Source: Phocaeicola faecicola (GTDB taxonomy: Bacteria > Bacteroidota > Bacteroidia > Bacteroidales > Bacteroidaceae). From it: a DNA stretch of 62,865 nt. Both the position numbers and the translations under genes were made by a program. The DNA is taken from assembly GCF_013618865.1 (NCBI RefSeq), contig NZ_JABSOE010000023.1, positions 1 to 62,865 of the forward strand. Direction: 5' to 3'. Positions 1 to 8,533 of the stretch are shown here, piece by piece. The notes beneath the pieces were generated by a model. It had not been told where the DNA came from, searched no databases, and worked only from the letters and a program-made list of their open reading frames with translations. Position 1 is the stretch's first letter. Each line of letters opens with the position of its first letter.

Positions 1-1
1 T

Positions 2-82
2 ATCAAGGATCTATTTAGCCATGCTGAATACGACATCCTTTACAAAAATGACGGTCAGCTAGAATTGGATTTTACATCATAA
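2..82 (+). CDS. C-terminal end of an unidentified protein (partial)
   Basis: The reading frame is open from the left edge and stops at the TAA at 80-82, giving about 26 residues ending in DFTS. The composition is protein-like, but there is too little to name a family. It runs opposite to the following genes, so it may be the last host gene before the outer element or a rightward gene of that element. Confidence 0.4.
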   Translation: MKDLFSHAEYDILYKNDGQLELDFTS

Positions 83-161
83 TGAGCCATATTGAGATGT
101 TTTACATTTTTTAAGAGACACTAGTGATATAATATAATAGCTGTTTTCCCCTCTGATAGGG

Positions 162-785
162 TTATTTGTGTTTTATAATGAACTTAGGTATGAATTTAGG
201 AGCCAGCTCTGCTGTACTGGGGATTCTTTGATGTTTAAAATCAGTTTCTAATATGTATTCTTCACCTTTAAGAATCAGTTTGTCATTATGAATATCTATA
301 AGGTCTTTCAACTTCAATTCAATAATGTATTTTTCATAGGTCTTTTTATCCATTTTTAGTTTCTCAATAATGTTGCTTTTGGATAGTTCAATATCAGCAA
401 ATCTGGATAATAGAACTAACTGCATGAAAAAGCCTATATATTCTGATTCAAGTTCAATTCCAATAATCTTTCTTGAAAAGGTAACGCATTTCAGTTCCAT
501 AGGTGGAATGTGGTATATGCACCGTTTGGTCTTATTCTCGAATCCGTTATCCAGATAGTAATGCTTGATTCGTAAGAAGTCTTTAAACTGACTATTGAAA
601 TTGCTTAAACTATCTCCTGTGATTCTTTTCAGTTCATCTAAAGTCTTGCGTACATTGTAGTGTTTATCTCTGAATAATGACAGGCAGAAAAATCTAAAGA
701 TATTGGCAGATTTGAAATGTGGCAGCATGGAATAATTAATCGTTGCTCTGTTCTCGCAATTTGTTGGTATTAATCTTTTCTTCAT
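162..785 (-). CDS. Hypothetical protein of the outer mobile element
   Basis: This is a basic, lysine- and isoleucine-rich protein of about 207 residues, with no signal peptide or membrane segment. The second half (roughly residues 125-185) alternates short helices in a way that could form a winged-helix fold, as in replication initiators or regulators, but no diagnostic motif is visible. Starts are possible at 809, 791 or 785. I chose 785 (MKKRLIP) because the upstream gene ends at 736 and a short overlap is typical of coupled genes. The AT-rich base use matches the other genes from 0 to 5 kb. Function unknown. Confidence 0.5.
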   Translation of the reverse strand: MKKRLIPTNCENRATINYSMLPHFKSANIFRFFCLSLFRDKHYNVRKTLDELKRITGDSLSNFNSQFKDFLRIKHYYLDNGFENKTKRCIYHIPPMELKCVTFSRKIIGIELESEYIGFFMQLVLLSRFADIELSKSNIIEKLKMDKKTYEKYIIELKLKDLIDIHNDKLILKGEEYILETDFKHQRIPSTAELAPKFIPKFIIKHK

Positions 786-930
786 ATTCATTAGTAGCTG
801 ATTGAACATTATGGGTAAACCTTAAATCTTTCTTTTCACGTTCCATCTTATAATAGTAGGCTGTGCCAAAATAAATCTTGGCTTCCTTTCGGTTGTTGAA
901 CTTCTTTCCAGTTGGCAAGTGGATTATCAT
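736..930 (-). CDS. Small hypothetical protein, 64 aa
   Basis: This is a 64-residue protein beginning MIIHLPTGKKF, highly charged, with no membrane segment. Its 3' end overlaps the start of the next leftward gene by about 50 bases in another frame, which suggests translational coupling. The N-terminal half (GKKFNNRKEAKIYFG) looks like a compact nucleic-acid-binding fold, but this is only an impression. It belongs to the run of small leftward genes of the outer element. Function unknown. Confidence 0.45.
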   Translation of the reverse strand: MIIHLPTGKKFNNRKEAKIYFGTAYYYKMEREKKDLRFTHNVQSATNEYEEKINTNKLREQSND

Positions 931-951
931 ATCAATTCAAGCATTAGTAAG

Positions 952-1125
952 TTAATAAGCCAGTTTCTGCAATGAGATATAATAGGTAGTAACCTTTCCA
1001 TTTTTCTTTCTCCTTGTCTTTAGATAGTTATTAATATTAGCCCATAAACCTATATGAACTCTGTTATCTTTTACTCCTTGCCTGAGTGCTTTTTCTCTGA
1101 TTTGCTCGTAAGTAAATTCCTGCAT
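952..1125 (-). CDS. Small basic hypothetical protein, 57 aa
   Basis: An ATG at 1125-1123 opens a 57-codon frame ending with TAA at 954-952. The product begins MQEFTYEQIREKALRQG and carries a very basic stretch (KTRRKKNGK) before a short hydrophobic end. It sits 21 bases upstream of the 64-aa gene on the same strand, so the two are probably co-transcribed. The charge suggests nucleic-acid binding, but the family was not recognised. Confidence 0.4.
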   Translation of the reverse strand: MQEFTYEQIREKALRQGVKDNRVHIGLWANINNYLKTRRKKNGKVTTYYISLQKLAY

Positions 1126-1407
1126 TTTAGAAATATTGAATGGTTTGTAAATGGAGAATCTTGTTAGTGGAATTATCTGCTGGAGGTAGTGTAAAGTTAG
1201 TTACTTTATAGGTGGGGAACTAATCTTAGGGTCACACATTGGAAATTCAAATTTGAGGATATTATGAATTTAAACTATGGGTATGCCTGTATTGTAGTTC
1301 AGAAGAAAATCCAGATAAATTGAATCTGGACTTTCATTTTGGGTAAGTACAACATTTTTAGAAAAGGGGTTATAATAAGAGGTTTTATGATAAAATGTTG
1401 TAGCTGA

Positions 1408-3201
1408 CTAAACTTTTGCATATTCCAGAAATAAGGCTCTTTGTCTGTTCTTCCAATAATCCCTTAGCTCAAAGAAATCACTTAGGAAATCCTTTGGTTT
1501 CCTCTTTATAGGTGGCATATTTAATAAGCTGTATATTTCATCCCTGATTTTATTAATCTGAGATAATTCATAGGATTGTCCTGCCTTAAACCTGTTTTTC
1601 ACCATTTCAATGAACTCTGTACCTGTCCGATTCTCATTGTACTTTTTGAGTATCATGGCTTCTCTTATTTTGGGATGGGAGTATTTCAGTTCCTCTATTT
1701 TTGCCTTACCTAATTCATCATAAGCTTGGACTATAAAAGCGTCTGTTCGGATAAGCTCTCTTTTATGCTCCATCGCTATGCTGGTTTCATCGCCTTTTAA
1801 CATTTCCAGTTGTTCCACAATTTCCCTACGCTTGGCTTTAATGCTTAGTGATTTGTTTTCTCGTTTAAGCCTTTCGGTGTCACTCAATTTATAGGAGATT
1901 GATTCATAATTCAATTTAAAGGATTTGCATTGCTTGTAGTTCTTTACCAATTCATCAAAACTGTTATAATATCCCTGTACCAGATTTTCTGCCAGATAAT
2001 TGTCTATCTTAAACCAGTTCTTTGTTCCATTTGTGTTTAATAAAGGAGTGAGCGGGTGATTATTAAGTATTGCTTTGACTGCATCCCTTAATTCATCATT
2101 GGTTGCATTGTCATAGTATGCCTTGAGCATTTTATAATTTTCTTCAAACACTTTTATTCTAAACTTTAGCTGGGCTTTTGACCTTACTTGAAATTTATAG
2201 TCCGTATTCGTTATATGGCTTGCTGAGGCTATCCCATTTCTAAATCTTCCAATTATCTGTATGGTATCGGTAAACGGGTCTATTATGCTCTGGGTAGCTA
2301 TAGTAACATCGGTTACAATGAAAACTTCTGGCTGGAAATTCAGTTCGATATCCAGAGCATTAAAGAATCTGCTTGTCAGAAAATTGTATTTGTTCATCTT
2401 GGTTGCATCCCAATCAGAATAGACTTGACTGAACTTCTTATCCTTTAGATTCTTTACACTGTTGTATGCACAGAACACTGTGGATTGTTCCAGAATATCC
2501 AGTTTATTCATAATTGAATAAATAGTTTCCGTAGAGTTGATAAACAGAAATATCGGTTTTTCTATATTGCCGATTCGTTTCTTTAGTTCCTGTAGCACAT
2601 TATTAGTATGGTATAGGTTTAATGGCTGGGCATATTCGAAATTGGGTTGAACTTCCATTATCTGAAATTTCTGCTTAAAGAATCTGGGGTCGGTAAAATC
2701 CAGCGGAGTAGCAGACACAAGTCCTTTGTTCTCGAACATGAAGAAATCATCGAAAGGTAATGTTATGTTTTCTCTGTAGTCTACATCTTTCACTATCTTG
2801 TGACATTCATCGAACAACAGATAGCAGGTAGAATAAATGTCCCTGTCAATTTCTTCAAATGCAGCTTTAATCTTGGAAAAACTTTCTGGAGTGGATAATA
2901 GTTTTATATGTTTTTCCTTACTGGCTTGCAGGTATTTTACAATAGAATCTACCGTTACATTCTCGTAAACTCCCATAAGATTGTCTTTTGCATGTTTCGG
3001 GTCTTTGCATTTACCTTTGATTACTGGAACATTCGGTTCTAAGATAATGGAATCTCTGTCAGCTTTCAGTTCACCATAAGTAGCTCCCAGTCCTGTCAGT
3101 TTTTTATAGAGTATGGTATTGGTTGGAATTTCTGGTAAGACTTCTGTCAGATATTGAGTTTTTCCGTTCTTCTTTTCTATATTGATATATGTAGTATTCA
3201 T
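1408..3201 (-). CDS. Superfamily 2-like helicase/ATPase of a mobile element
   Basis: This 597-residue cytoplasmic protein has helicase signatures in the expected order: a degenerate P-loop-like GLGATYGE (about residues 37-44), a Walker B DECH box (131-134), a motif III-like VSATP (162-166) and a motif VI-like QIIGRFR near residue 317. The C-terminal 250 residues are charged and helical. Proteins of this layout accompany integrases in Bacteroidales integrative elements, where a role in element DNA replication or processing is plausible. The P-loop lacks the canonical GKT/GKS, so ATPase activity is uncertain. It lies 58 bases after the 161-aa gene on the same strand, probably in one transcript. 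Confidence 0.65.
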   Translation of the reverse strand: MNTTYINIEKKNGKTQYLTEVLPEIPTNTILYKKLTGLGATYGELKADRDSIILEPNVPVIKGKCKDPKHAKDNLMGVYENVTVDSIVKYLQASKEKHIKLLSTPESFSKIKAAFEEIDRDIYSTCYLLFDECHKIVKDVDYRENITLPFDDFFMFENKGLVSATPLDFTDPRFFKQKFQIMEVQPNFEYAQPLNLYHTNNVLQELKKRIGNIEKPIFLFINSTETIYSIMNKLDILEQSTVFCAYNSVKNLKDKKFSQVYSDWDATKMNKYNFLTSRFFNALDIELNFQPEVFIVTDVTIATQSIIDPFTDTIQIIGRFRNGIASASHITNTDYKFQVRSKAQLKFRIKVFEENYKMLKAYYDNATNDELRDAVKAILNNHPLTPLLNTNGTKNWFKIDNYLAENLVQGYYNSFDELVKNYKQCKSFKLNYESISYKLSDTERLKRENKSLSIKAKRREIVEQLEMLKGDETSIAMEHKRELIRTDAFIVQAYDELGKAKIEELKYSHPKIREAMILKKYNENRTGTEFIEMVKNRFKAGQSYELSQINKIRDEIYSLLNMPPIKRKPKDFLSDFFELRDYWKNRQRALFLEYAKV

Positions 3202-3259
3202 CTTGGTTTCGTTTTAGAAGAGGGGAGTTTTTGGCTCCCACTCTTTAGGTTAATAATTA

Positions 3260-3745
3260 TCAGATTATAGCTTCTTTTTCACGCAGGTAGTCCAGAATTT
3301 CATCCGTGCGTTCTACTCGGAAGAATATTTTGCCACGAAGAAATGCGCTGGTTGCACTGATATAATTATTGACCTCACGAAATAAAGGTACGAACTGCAC
3401 ACGTTTTCCAGATTCAATGAGCTGCTTCAAAATGGATAACTGGAAGTTGTTATCTTCATTTGCCTTAAAAGGAGTAAGTTCAGTTGGTTTTATTCCTCCA
3501 TCTTCACTTTCTCCAGTTGTCAGATAAGTGTATATCCATTTGAAAGAAGCTGGATTGACATAGTATTTGAAACCTGCAACATTATAAGATTCTACCCAAA
3601 TGCAAGGATAGTTTTCCTTGTCGGTATATAATCTAATGCTTAGAGTTTCTTTTCTCTGCATCATTGACTTGATGGCATTGTGCGCACCTTGATTATCGTA
3701 TTTCTCTACTTGTGGAACAAGTGTTCCATTAATGTTAAATTCCAT
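3260..3745 (-). CDS. Hypothetical protein, 161 aa, upstream of the helicase gene
   Basis: This 161-residue soluble protein starts MEFNINGTLVP and has no signal peptide. It is rich in aromatic residues and beta-type segments and contains no catalytic motif I recognise. It is co-directional with, and immediately upstream of, the helicase-like gene, so it may be a partner in the maintenance of the outer element. Function unknown. Confidence 0.5.
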   Translation of the reverse strand: MEFNINGTLVPQVEKYDNQGAHNAIKSMMQRKETLSIRLYTDKENYPCIWVESYNVAGFKYYVNPASFKWIYTYLTTGESEDGGIKPTELTPFKANEDNNFQLSILKQLIESGKRVQFVPLFREVNNYISATSAFLRGKIFFRVERTDEILDYLREKEAII

Positions 3746-3866
3746 AATTTTTCTTTTTTTAGTTTTTACTTTATTCCCATTCTGAGGGAACTGTCAGATA
3801 ATCATCATTAAAAGGTGCGCACCGTTTTATTTCTGATTACTCTGCAAAACTACTTGCATTTGGGCT

Positions 3867-3886
3867 GATTAAAAGAGAGAAAAAAA
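3867..3886. repeat. Direct repeat copy 1 (20 bp exact core)
   Basis: This A/G-rich 20-base block is repeated exactly at 3967-3986. The similarity continues as a degenerate match for about 26 more bases (TTTCAT followed by CCCTTnTTAAT). Confidence 0.7.
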
Positions 3887-3966
3887 CGAGTGATTTCATT
3901 TCCCTTCTTAATTTAATAGCTCGTCTGCTATCGTTTTGACAATGCAAAGATGGGAAATAATAGAAG

Positions 3967-3986
3967 GATTAAAAGAGAGAAAAAAA
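3967..3986. repeat. Direct repeat copy 2 (20 bp exact core)
   Basis: Second exact copy of the block at 3867-3886. On the minus strand it supplies the U-rich tail of the terminator for the 280-aa gene. Confidence 0.7.
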
Positions 3987-4028
3987 GTCCTGCTTTCATG
4001 TACCCTTTTAATGAGATGAAGCAGGACT
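3975..4028 (-). terminator. Rho-independent terminator of the 280-aa gene
   Basis: Read leftward, AGTCCTGCTT is followed by a loop and AAGCAGGACT, then a run of seven T. It lies just beyond the stop codon of the gene at 4050-4892. Confidence 0.75.
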
Positions 4029-4049
4029 GTGTTGGTTATCAGTTTATTA

Positions 4050-4892
4050 TTAGAAGTATATGCTGTTTATAGTATCAATCTTTTTATCTTTATATTGTTT
4101 GACGTAGCCTTTCAAAGTAAATTCGTCCTCTGAAAAATTCTTGTTTTTAGATAGTTTGGTGAAATAGATAAGTTTTGATATTAGTAATGTCTTACTAAGT
4201 GAAACGGTACTTCCTTTCTTTTGTCTGGCATTAAACTGTTTGTTATATGGCTCTAAATTGAAGAAATCATTAAACATTTTATAGAACAACCATATTTGAA
4301 TGGATTCCTTTTCTTCAGCGGGTGTGTTCATTCTGACCTGTTGTGTTTGCATCCAAGGATGTTCTTCTATCTCCTTTAAATTATTTGCAATAACAGCAGC
4401 CAAATAGCCTATTGCATTGGCATTATCAATTACTATCTGATGTTTGCCCTCCACTTTTACAGAGACAGTAATAGGCTTCTTAAAACTTACTCCAAACTGA
4501 TTAACTTCTTTATGGTTATCAGCTATGGCTTTAGCAAACTTAGTGAGTTGTTCTACCCCAACTCCTGTAGCTTTTATTCCATCCAAACACGTGCCACAGG
4601 TGTAATCAAAGATAAATAGAAGTAAAAACCAGAACTTATCTATGTCAATTCCCAAGCCTTTCAGCATTTCTTGTATGCTTTCATTGCCTGTATAATCTTC
4701 GTATGTGAAGTGACCATATAATCCGTTTTGATTATATCTATTTATAAAGAATGGCAAAGCAGCTGTACCACAAATATATTTTTCACCTGTAGATGGGTCT
4801 ATGTCTATATCTGGAACATATAATGTAGCTATCTGTTCCATATATTCTAAACGAGGGTCAATGTTTATATAATTTTCTTTTAACTTTTCCAT
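4050..4892 (-). CDS. Hypothetical protein, 280 aa, of the outer element
   Basis: This is a 280-residue protein with no signal peptide. Around residues 85-105 there is a hydrophobic, aromatic stretch with a CGTC pair. The rest is charged, with a lysine-rich C-terminus. It has its own promoter (4910-4940) and terminator (3975-4028), so it is a single-gene unit placed between the old integrase tail and the helicase cluster. I recognise no domain, and function is unknown. Confidence 0.5.
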   Translation of the reverse strand: MEKLKENYINIDPRLEYMEQIATLYVPDIDIDPSTGEKYICGTAALPFFINRYNQNGLYGHFTYEDYTGNESIQEMLKGLGIDIDKFWFLLLFIFDYTCGTCLDGIKATGVGVEQLTKFAKAIADNHKEVNQFGVSFKKPITVSVKVEGKHQIVIDNANAIGYLAAVIANNLKEIEEHPWMQTQQVRMNTPAEEKESIQIWLFYKMFNDFFNLEPYNKQFNARQKKGSTVSLSKTLLISKLIYFTKLSKNKNFSEDEFTLKGYVKQYKDKKIDTINSIYF

Positions 4893-4909
4893 AATGTTTT
4901 AGTTTGGAG

Positions 4910-4940
4910 CAAAATTAAAAAAGAAAATCCCACTCACAAT
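4910..4940 (-). promoter_or_regulatory. Bacteroidetes-type promoter for the 280-aa gene
   Basis: Read leftward: ATTG (plus-strand 4937-4940), a 19-base spacer, then TAATTTTG (4910-4917). This fits the TTTG / TAnnTTTG consensus with optimal spacing, about 18 bases before the start codon. It overlaps the integrase terminator. Confidence 0.65.
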
Positions 4941-4955
4941 ATCTGCAAGTGGGAT
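4928..4955 (-). terminator. Terminator of the interrupted integrase gene
   Basis: ATCCCACT and AGTGGGAT form an 8-bp stem followed, leftward, by a T-rich run. It follows the stop codon of the integrase tail at 4974. Confidence 0.6.
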
Positions 4956-4973
4956 AATCATAGTTTGTAAGGC

Positions 4974-5165
4974 TTAGTAGTTGGAATCTCCTGTAAATGT
5001 GTCCATGAGCTTGTCCATCTGTTCACCTATGCACTTATCTATCAGTTTGGCATAATGGTTGGTCATTCTGGTATTAGTGTGACCAAGCATCTTAGAAACG
5101 ACTTCCAGTGAGATATTATTAGCTAAAGTAACGGTGCTGGCGAATGTGTGGCGGAAGCAGTGGAA
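4974..5165 (-). pseudogene. C-terminal remnant of a split tyrosine integrase
   Basis: About 60 codons encode the end of a tyrosine recombinase: an HCFRHTFAS box (the HxxRH active site), then a GHTNTRMTNHYAK box whose Y is the expected nucleophile, ending in GDSNY. Upstream of the HxxRH codons the frame turns into non-homologous sequence running into the inner element. The matching N-terminal part lies at 23861-24958 and ends at its own HxxRH codons (FHTSRH). Together they would make a normal integrase of about 400 residues. The inner element therefore separates the two parts. The fragment has no start codon or promoter of its own in the family frame and cannot be active alone. Confidence 0.75.
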
Positions 5166-5287
5166 CAGAATACAGGAAGCAAGCAGATGAAGGGATGAGA
5201 AAGGAAAACGTAATTGGTTGAATATGAGCAAAAGTTTCGTTTTTTGCTGAGATAATGGAAAGCAAAAATGGACAGGATATTGCAGGT

Positions 5288-5339
5288 GTTCAGTTACCAG
5301 AATGTTAGCTGCCCAGTTACCTGAACCAATAGGTAACGG
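5288..5339. repeat. GTTACC-type repeats next to the integrases
   Basis: CAGTTACC occurs twice in direct orientation (about 5291 and 5315), and GTTACCT / AGGTAAC form an inverted pair with an 8-base loop (5318-5339). An ATAGGTAACG match occurs near the other end of the element in opposite orientation (23851-23860). These could be integrase arm sites or an operator. Confidence 0.45.
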
Positions 5340-5449
5340 AATGAGTAATAAAGAAACAGTCACAGAGGCTATTATTCACTGTATGTCAGTATTTTGCATA
5401 TCAAAGAACGCTTATAAAATAGGTAATTTTGCTATTAAAAAATAAGCGT

Positions 5450-6679
5450 ATGAAAGTAGAAAAATTCAAGGTGCTGCTCTATCTGAAAAAGAGCGGTCTA
5501 GACAAATTTGGGAAGGCTCCGATAATGGGGCGAATAACGGTGAACAACACGATGGCGCAATTCAGTTGTAAGCTGTCATGTACTCCGGAGTTATGGAATC
5601 CAAGAGAAAGCCGATTGAATGGAAAGAGTAAAGAAGCCATTGATATTAATGCGAAAATTGACCGGCTCCTGCTTTCTGTCAATTCTGCATTTGATTCACT
5701 TGTAGAACGTAAGATTGATTTTGACGCGACTGCCGTAAAAGAGATTTTCCAGGGAAGTGTGGAAACCCAGATGACTCTGTTGAAACGGCTTGATATGCAT
5801 ATAGAGGATATGCGCTCAAGAATCGGTATTGATGTGGCGAAAAGCTCCATGTCAACATACATTTACACCCGTAGGTATCTTGGTGAATATATAAAAAAAC
5901 GATTCAAGATAAGTGATGTCGCTTTTGGTCAGTTGAATGAACACATTCCTTGGGAATTTCAGGATTATATTCTGAAGGACAAAGGACTTGCGGTAGATAC
6001 GGCAAGACATTATCTGGCCATCCTGAAGAAAATCTGCCGGATGGCATTTAAGGAAGGATATGCGGAAAAGCGTTATTTTGTGAATTTCAAACTACCCCAA
6101 GAGCACCGTAAACCACCACGGGCTTTGAGTCGTGAGGATTTTGAGAAGATCCGTGATGTCGTAATACCACCGGAAAGAATCACTCATAATATAGCCAGAG
6201 ATTTATTCCTCTTCGCCTGTTATACAGGAGTCCCATATGCTGATGCGGTTTCAATTACCCGAGAGAATATATACAAGGATGATAAGGGCGATTTGTGGTT
6301 AAAGTATCTGAGAAAGAAAAATGATTATCAGGCACGCGTCAAATTGCTGCCGGAGGCTATCGCTCTAATAGAAAAATATCGTTCGGATGAAAGGGATGAG
6401 CTTTTCCCGATGATACACCATCCCAATATGAGGCGCCACATGAAAGGTTTACGGGATCTGGCTGGCATAAGCTGTGATTTAGTCTATCATATGGGAAGAC
6501 ATACCTTCGGAAGTTTGATAACCCTTGAGGCCGGTGTGCCTATTGAAACAATCAGCAAAATGTTGGGCCATACCAATCTGACCACGACACAGCTTTATGC
6601 AAGAGTAACTCCTAAAAAACTTTTCGAGGATATGGACAAATTCATCGAAGCAACGAGTGATATGAAACTGGTATTATAA
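5450..6679 (+). CDS. Tyrosine-type site-specific integrase (first of a tandem pair)
   Basis: A roughly 409-residue recombinase with an N-terminal Arm-DNA-binding domain (about residues 1-100), a SAM-like core-binding domain (about 110-210) and a catalytic domain. The latter shows HMGRHTFG (HxxRH) near residue 345 and TTTQLYAR near 381 with the nucleophilic Tyr. The first catalytic Arg position reads CYTGVPYAD, a substitution usual in Bacteroidetes integrases. I chose the ATG at 5450, not 5429, because a -7-like TAATTTTG lies at 5424-5431 and would overlap the earlier start. The next integrase begins 17 bases after its stop. Its place at the element end suggests it integrates and excises the inner element. 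Confidence 0.85.
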   Translation: MKVEKFKVLLYLKKSGLDKFGKAPIMGRITVNNTMAQFSCKLSCTPELWNPRESRLNGKSKEAIDINAKIDRLLLSVNSAFDSLVERKIDFDATAVKEIFQGSVETQMTLLKRLDMHIEDMRSRIGIDVAKSSMSTYIYTRRYLGEYIKKRFKISDVAFGQLNEHIPWEFQDYILKDKGLAVDTARHYLAILKKICRMAFKEGYAEKRYFVNFKLPQEHRKPPRALSREDFEKIRDVVIPPERITHNIARDLFLFACYTGVPYADAVSITRENIYKDDKGDLWLKYLRKKNDYQARVKLLPEAIALIEKYRSDERDELFPMIHHPNMRRHMKGLRDLAGISCDLVYHMGRHTFGSLITLEAGVPIETISKMLGHTNLTTTQLYARVTPKKLFEDMDKFIEATSDMKLVL

Positions 6680-6696
6680 AATCAAAAAAAAGAATC

Positions 6697-7884
6697 ATGA
6701 GAAGTACATATAAGCAACTGTATTATATAAACCGCAGTAAAGTCAAATCTGACGGGACCACATCAATCATGTGTCGTATTACAATAGACGGAAAGGCTGT
6801 TGCATTATCGACCGGGTTATATTGCCAGCCGGAAGAGTGGAACAGCAAGAAAGGAGAAGTCAAAAATAACAGACTGAACGGGATGCTTTGTGAATATAAG
6901 AAACGCGTAGATGAAACTTATGCTGAACTGTTGAAAGTAAACGGTGTTATCAGTGCTGAACTGCTGAAAACAGCCATGACAGGAACTGCCGACATCCCGA
7001 AGTATATATTACAAGCAGGGAAAGTGGAACGAGAAAATCTGAAAATCCGTTCCATTCAAATAGATTCAACTTCCAGTTACAGGCAATCAAAAATGTATCA
7101 TCACTATCTTGGTGAATACATCCGTTCTCTGGGCAAAGAGGACATGCTTTTTACAGATATTACCGAAGAGTTTGGCATCAATTATATTTTATATCTGAAA
7201 ACTAATTACCCTCATAAACCATCATATCGGAACCATTGTCTTTGTTGGTTGAAACGTTTGGTCTATCTAGCCGTAGATAACGGAATCTTGAGGTATAATC
7301 CTTTGGATGATATAAAATATGAAAAGAAGGCACCAGCAAAGCTCATGTATATAAGCAAGAAACAACTTCAGGAGATAATGAGCAACCCGAAACCGGATCC
7401 ACTACAGGAACTTGCAAGAAGAACTTTTATATTTTCATGTTTTTGCGGTTTGGCTTATGTTGATGTACGTAATCTCTATCCGCATCATATAGGTACAACT
7501 GCAGAAGGTCGTAAATATATCAGAACATATCGCAAGAAAACAAGCGTTGAGTCCTTTATACCGTTACATCCGGTAGCGGAGCAAATAATTTCCTTGTATA
7601 ATACGACAGATGACAGTAAGCCAATCTTCCCGTTACCAAGACGTGATATGATTTGGTTTGAAATACATGAGTTGGGATTTTCCCATCAGTTCAAACATAA
7701 CCTATCATATCATCAAAGCCGTCACACCTTTGGTACCCTGATGGTTTCAGCTGGGGTTCCTATGGAAAGCATATCAAAGATGATGGGCCATACAAATATC
7801 AGGACTACACAAGGATATGCAAAAGTTACAGATGACAAGATTTCAGAGGATATGGATAAATTAATAGTACGAAGAATTCATTAA
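6697..7884 (+). CDS. Tyrosine-type site-specific integrase (second of a tandem pair)
   Basis: A 395-residue recombinase with the same three-part layout as its neighbour: Arm-DNA-binding (1-95), core-binding (about 120-215) and catalytic domain. The latter carries HQSRHTFG (HxxRH) near residue 349 and a final TTQGYAK box with the Tyr near 385. It is co-transcribed with the preceding integrase (17-base gap). The two proteins are diverged, so this is not a recent duplication. Paired integrases at one end of Bacteroidales elements often act together in excision and integration. That cooperation is inferred here. Confidence 0.85.
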   Translation: MRSTYKQLYYINRSKVKSDGTTSIMCRITIDGKAVALSTGLYCQPEEWNSKKGEVKNNRLNGMLCEYKKRVDETYAELLKVNGVISAELLKTAMTGTADIPKYILQAGKVERENLKIRSIQIDSTSSYRQSKMYHHYLGEYIRSLGKEDMLFTDITEEFGINYILYLKTNYPHKPSYRNHCLCWLKRLVYLAVDNGILRYNPLDDIKYEKKAPAKLMYISKKQLQEIMSNPKPDPLQELARRTFIFSCFCGLAYVDVRNLYPHHIGTTAEGRKYIRTYRKKTSVESFIPLHPVAEQIISLYNTTDDSKPIFPLPRRDMIWFEIHELGFSHQFKHNLSYHQSRHTFGTLMVSAGVPMESISKMMGHTNIRTTQGYAKVTDDKISEDMDKLIVRRIH

Positions 7885-8157
7885 CAAGTAACATGAAACA
7901 AGGAAAATAATAATATAGACTAACTTAATTTGTTAATCTGTAGAAAATTCATGATAAAAATATGACATTATGTCAGTTTGCAAACTGGTCTAACAATTGT
8001 TGATATTATACTTGGTGTCATCGGCATACCGTTTTGCTTAAAATCCTAAACGATATAACGGCAGCTTAATCTATCTTTCTGCAACTAAGATGGCGGAGCT
8101 TCATCCTCCGAATAAAAGGGTAACTAACATTTGATACTACAACAAACATTGATTTTT

Positions 8158-8412
8158 ATGAAATTATTCTTTTTAACATATGATTTGCGCAATCGCAGAG
8201 ATTACAAAACTTTGTATGATGAGTTGAATAAACTTAATGCCGTTCGTATCCTTGAGTCTACTTGGTGCTTTAAGCTCCAAGATAATATTACAGCAGAAAC
8301 GGTACGTAATCATTTTCAGAATTATATTGATAAAGATGATGCCATTATGGTATCACAGGTTATTGATTGGGCATCATACAATACAGATGGGCACCCAAAC
8401 CAACTTAAATAA
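8158..8412 (+). CDS. Orphan Cas2-like (SinR-type) small protein
   Basis: Starting at the ATG at 8158, the product is 84 residues and begins MKLFFLTYDLRN. This matches the Cas2 fold opening: a beta strand ending in a conserved Asp (D9), then a helix (YKTLYDELNKL), a strand with ESTWCFKL, a helix and a strand (DAIMVSQVIDW). An upstream ATG at 8131 adds nine residues with no family support. There is no cas1 and no CRISPR array anywhere in the window, so a role in spacer acquisition is unlikely. Cas2-fold proteins outside CRISPR loci include VapD-type ribonucleases and SinR-annotated proteins. It sits upstream of an NDT/TIR-like protein and has its own terminator at 8471-8510. Nuclease activity is not shown by the sequence. 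Confidence 0.6.
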   Translation: MKLFFLTYDLRNRRDYKTLYDELNKLNAVRILESTWCFKLQDNITAETVRNHFQNYIDKDDAIMVSQVIDWASYNTDGHPNQLK

Positions 8413-8470
8413 CTTACTTTTGTATTTATTCCTACTCTAACTTGCTTCAACAAGGGGGAAGTATTATCAA

Positions 8471-8510
8471 AGCTGCTGTCATTTTGGCACTATGACAGTG
8501 GCTTTTTTAT
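8471..8510 (+). terminator. Terminator after the Cas2-like gene
   Basis: AGCTGCTGTCAT and ATGACAGTGGCT pair over 12 positions (one G-T pair) around a 9-base loop, followed by TTTTTTAT. Confidence 0.75.
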
Positions 8511-8533
8511 TTATAGCATTGTAAATGCAACTC

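Larger units (their letters stand above)
3746..4049. other. Regulatory intergenic region with two related 46-bp units
   Basis: These 304 bases contain no gene. They hold a Bacteroidetes -7 type motif for the leftward gene (TAGTTTTG, plus-strand 3845-3852), a GGTGCGCACC palindrome at 3814-3823, two copies of a degenerate unit spaced exactly 100 bp apart, and the terminator of the upstream gene, which is formed by the second copy. Confidence 0.5.

Noticed and set aside
3814..3823. GGTGCGCACC palindrome shared by 3814-3823 and 11243-11252 as a common operator
   Set aside because: In 63 kb some 60 ten-base palindromes are expected by chance, so one matching pair is not surprising. Flanks agree for only one or two bases.
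5138..5146. GCGAAT/ATTCGC at both junctions as the crossover core of the inner element
   Set aside because: The right copy (near 23896) lies 13 bases inside the element side. Joining there would leave the outer integrase out of frame, so the six-base match is probably chance.
8158..8412. A degenerate CRISPR-Cas locus around the Cas2-like gene
   Set aside because: No cas1, effector gene or regularly spaced repeats were seen within 10 kb on either side. The Cas2 fold alone is not evidence of CRISPR.
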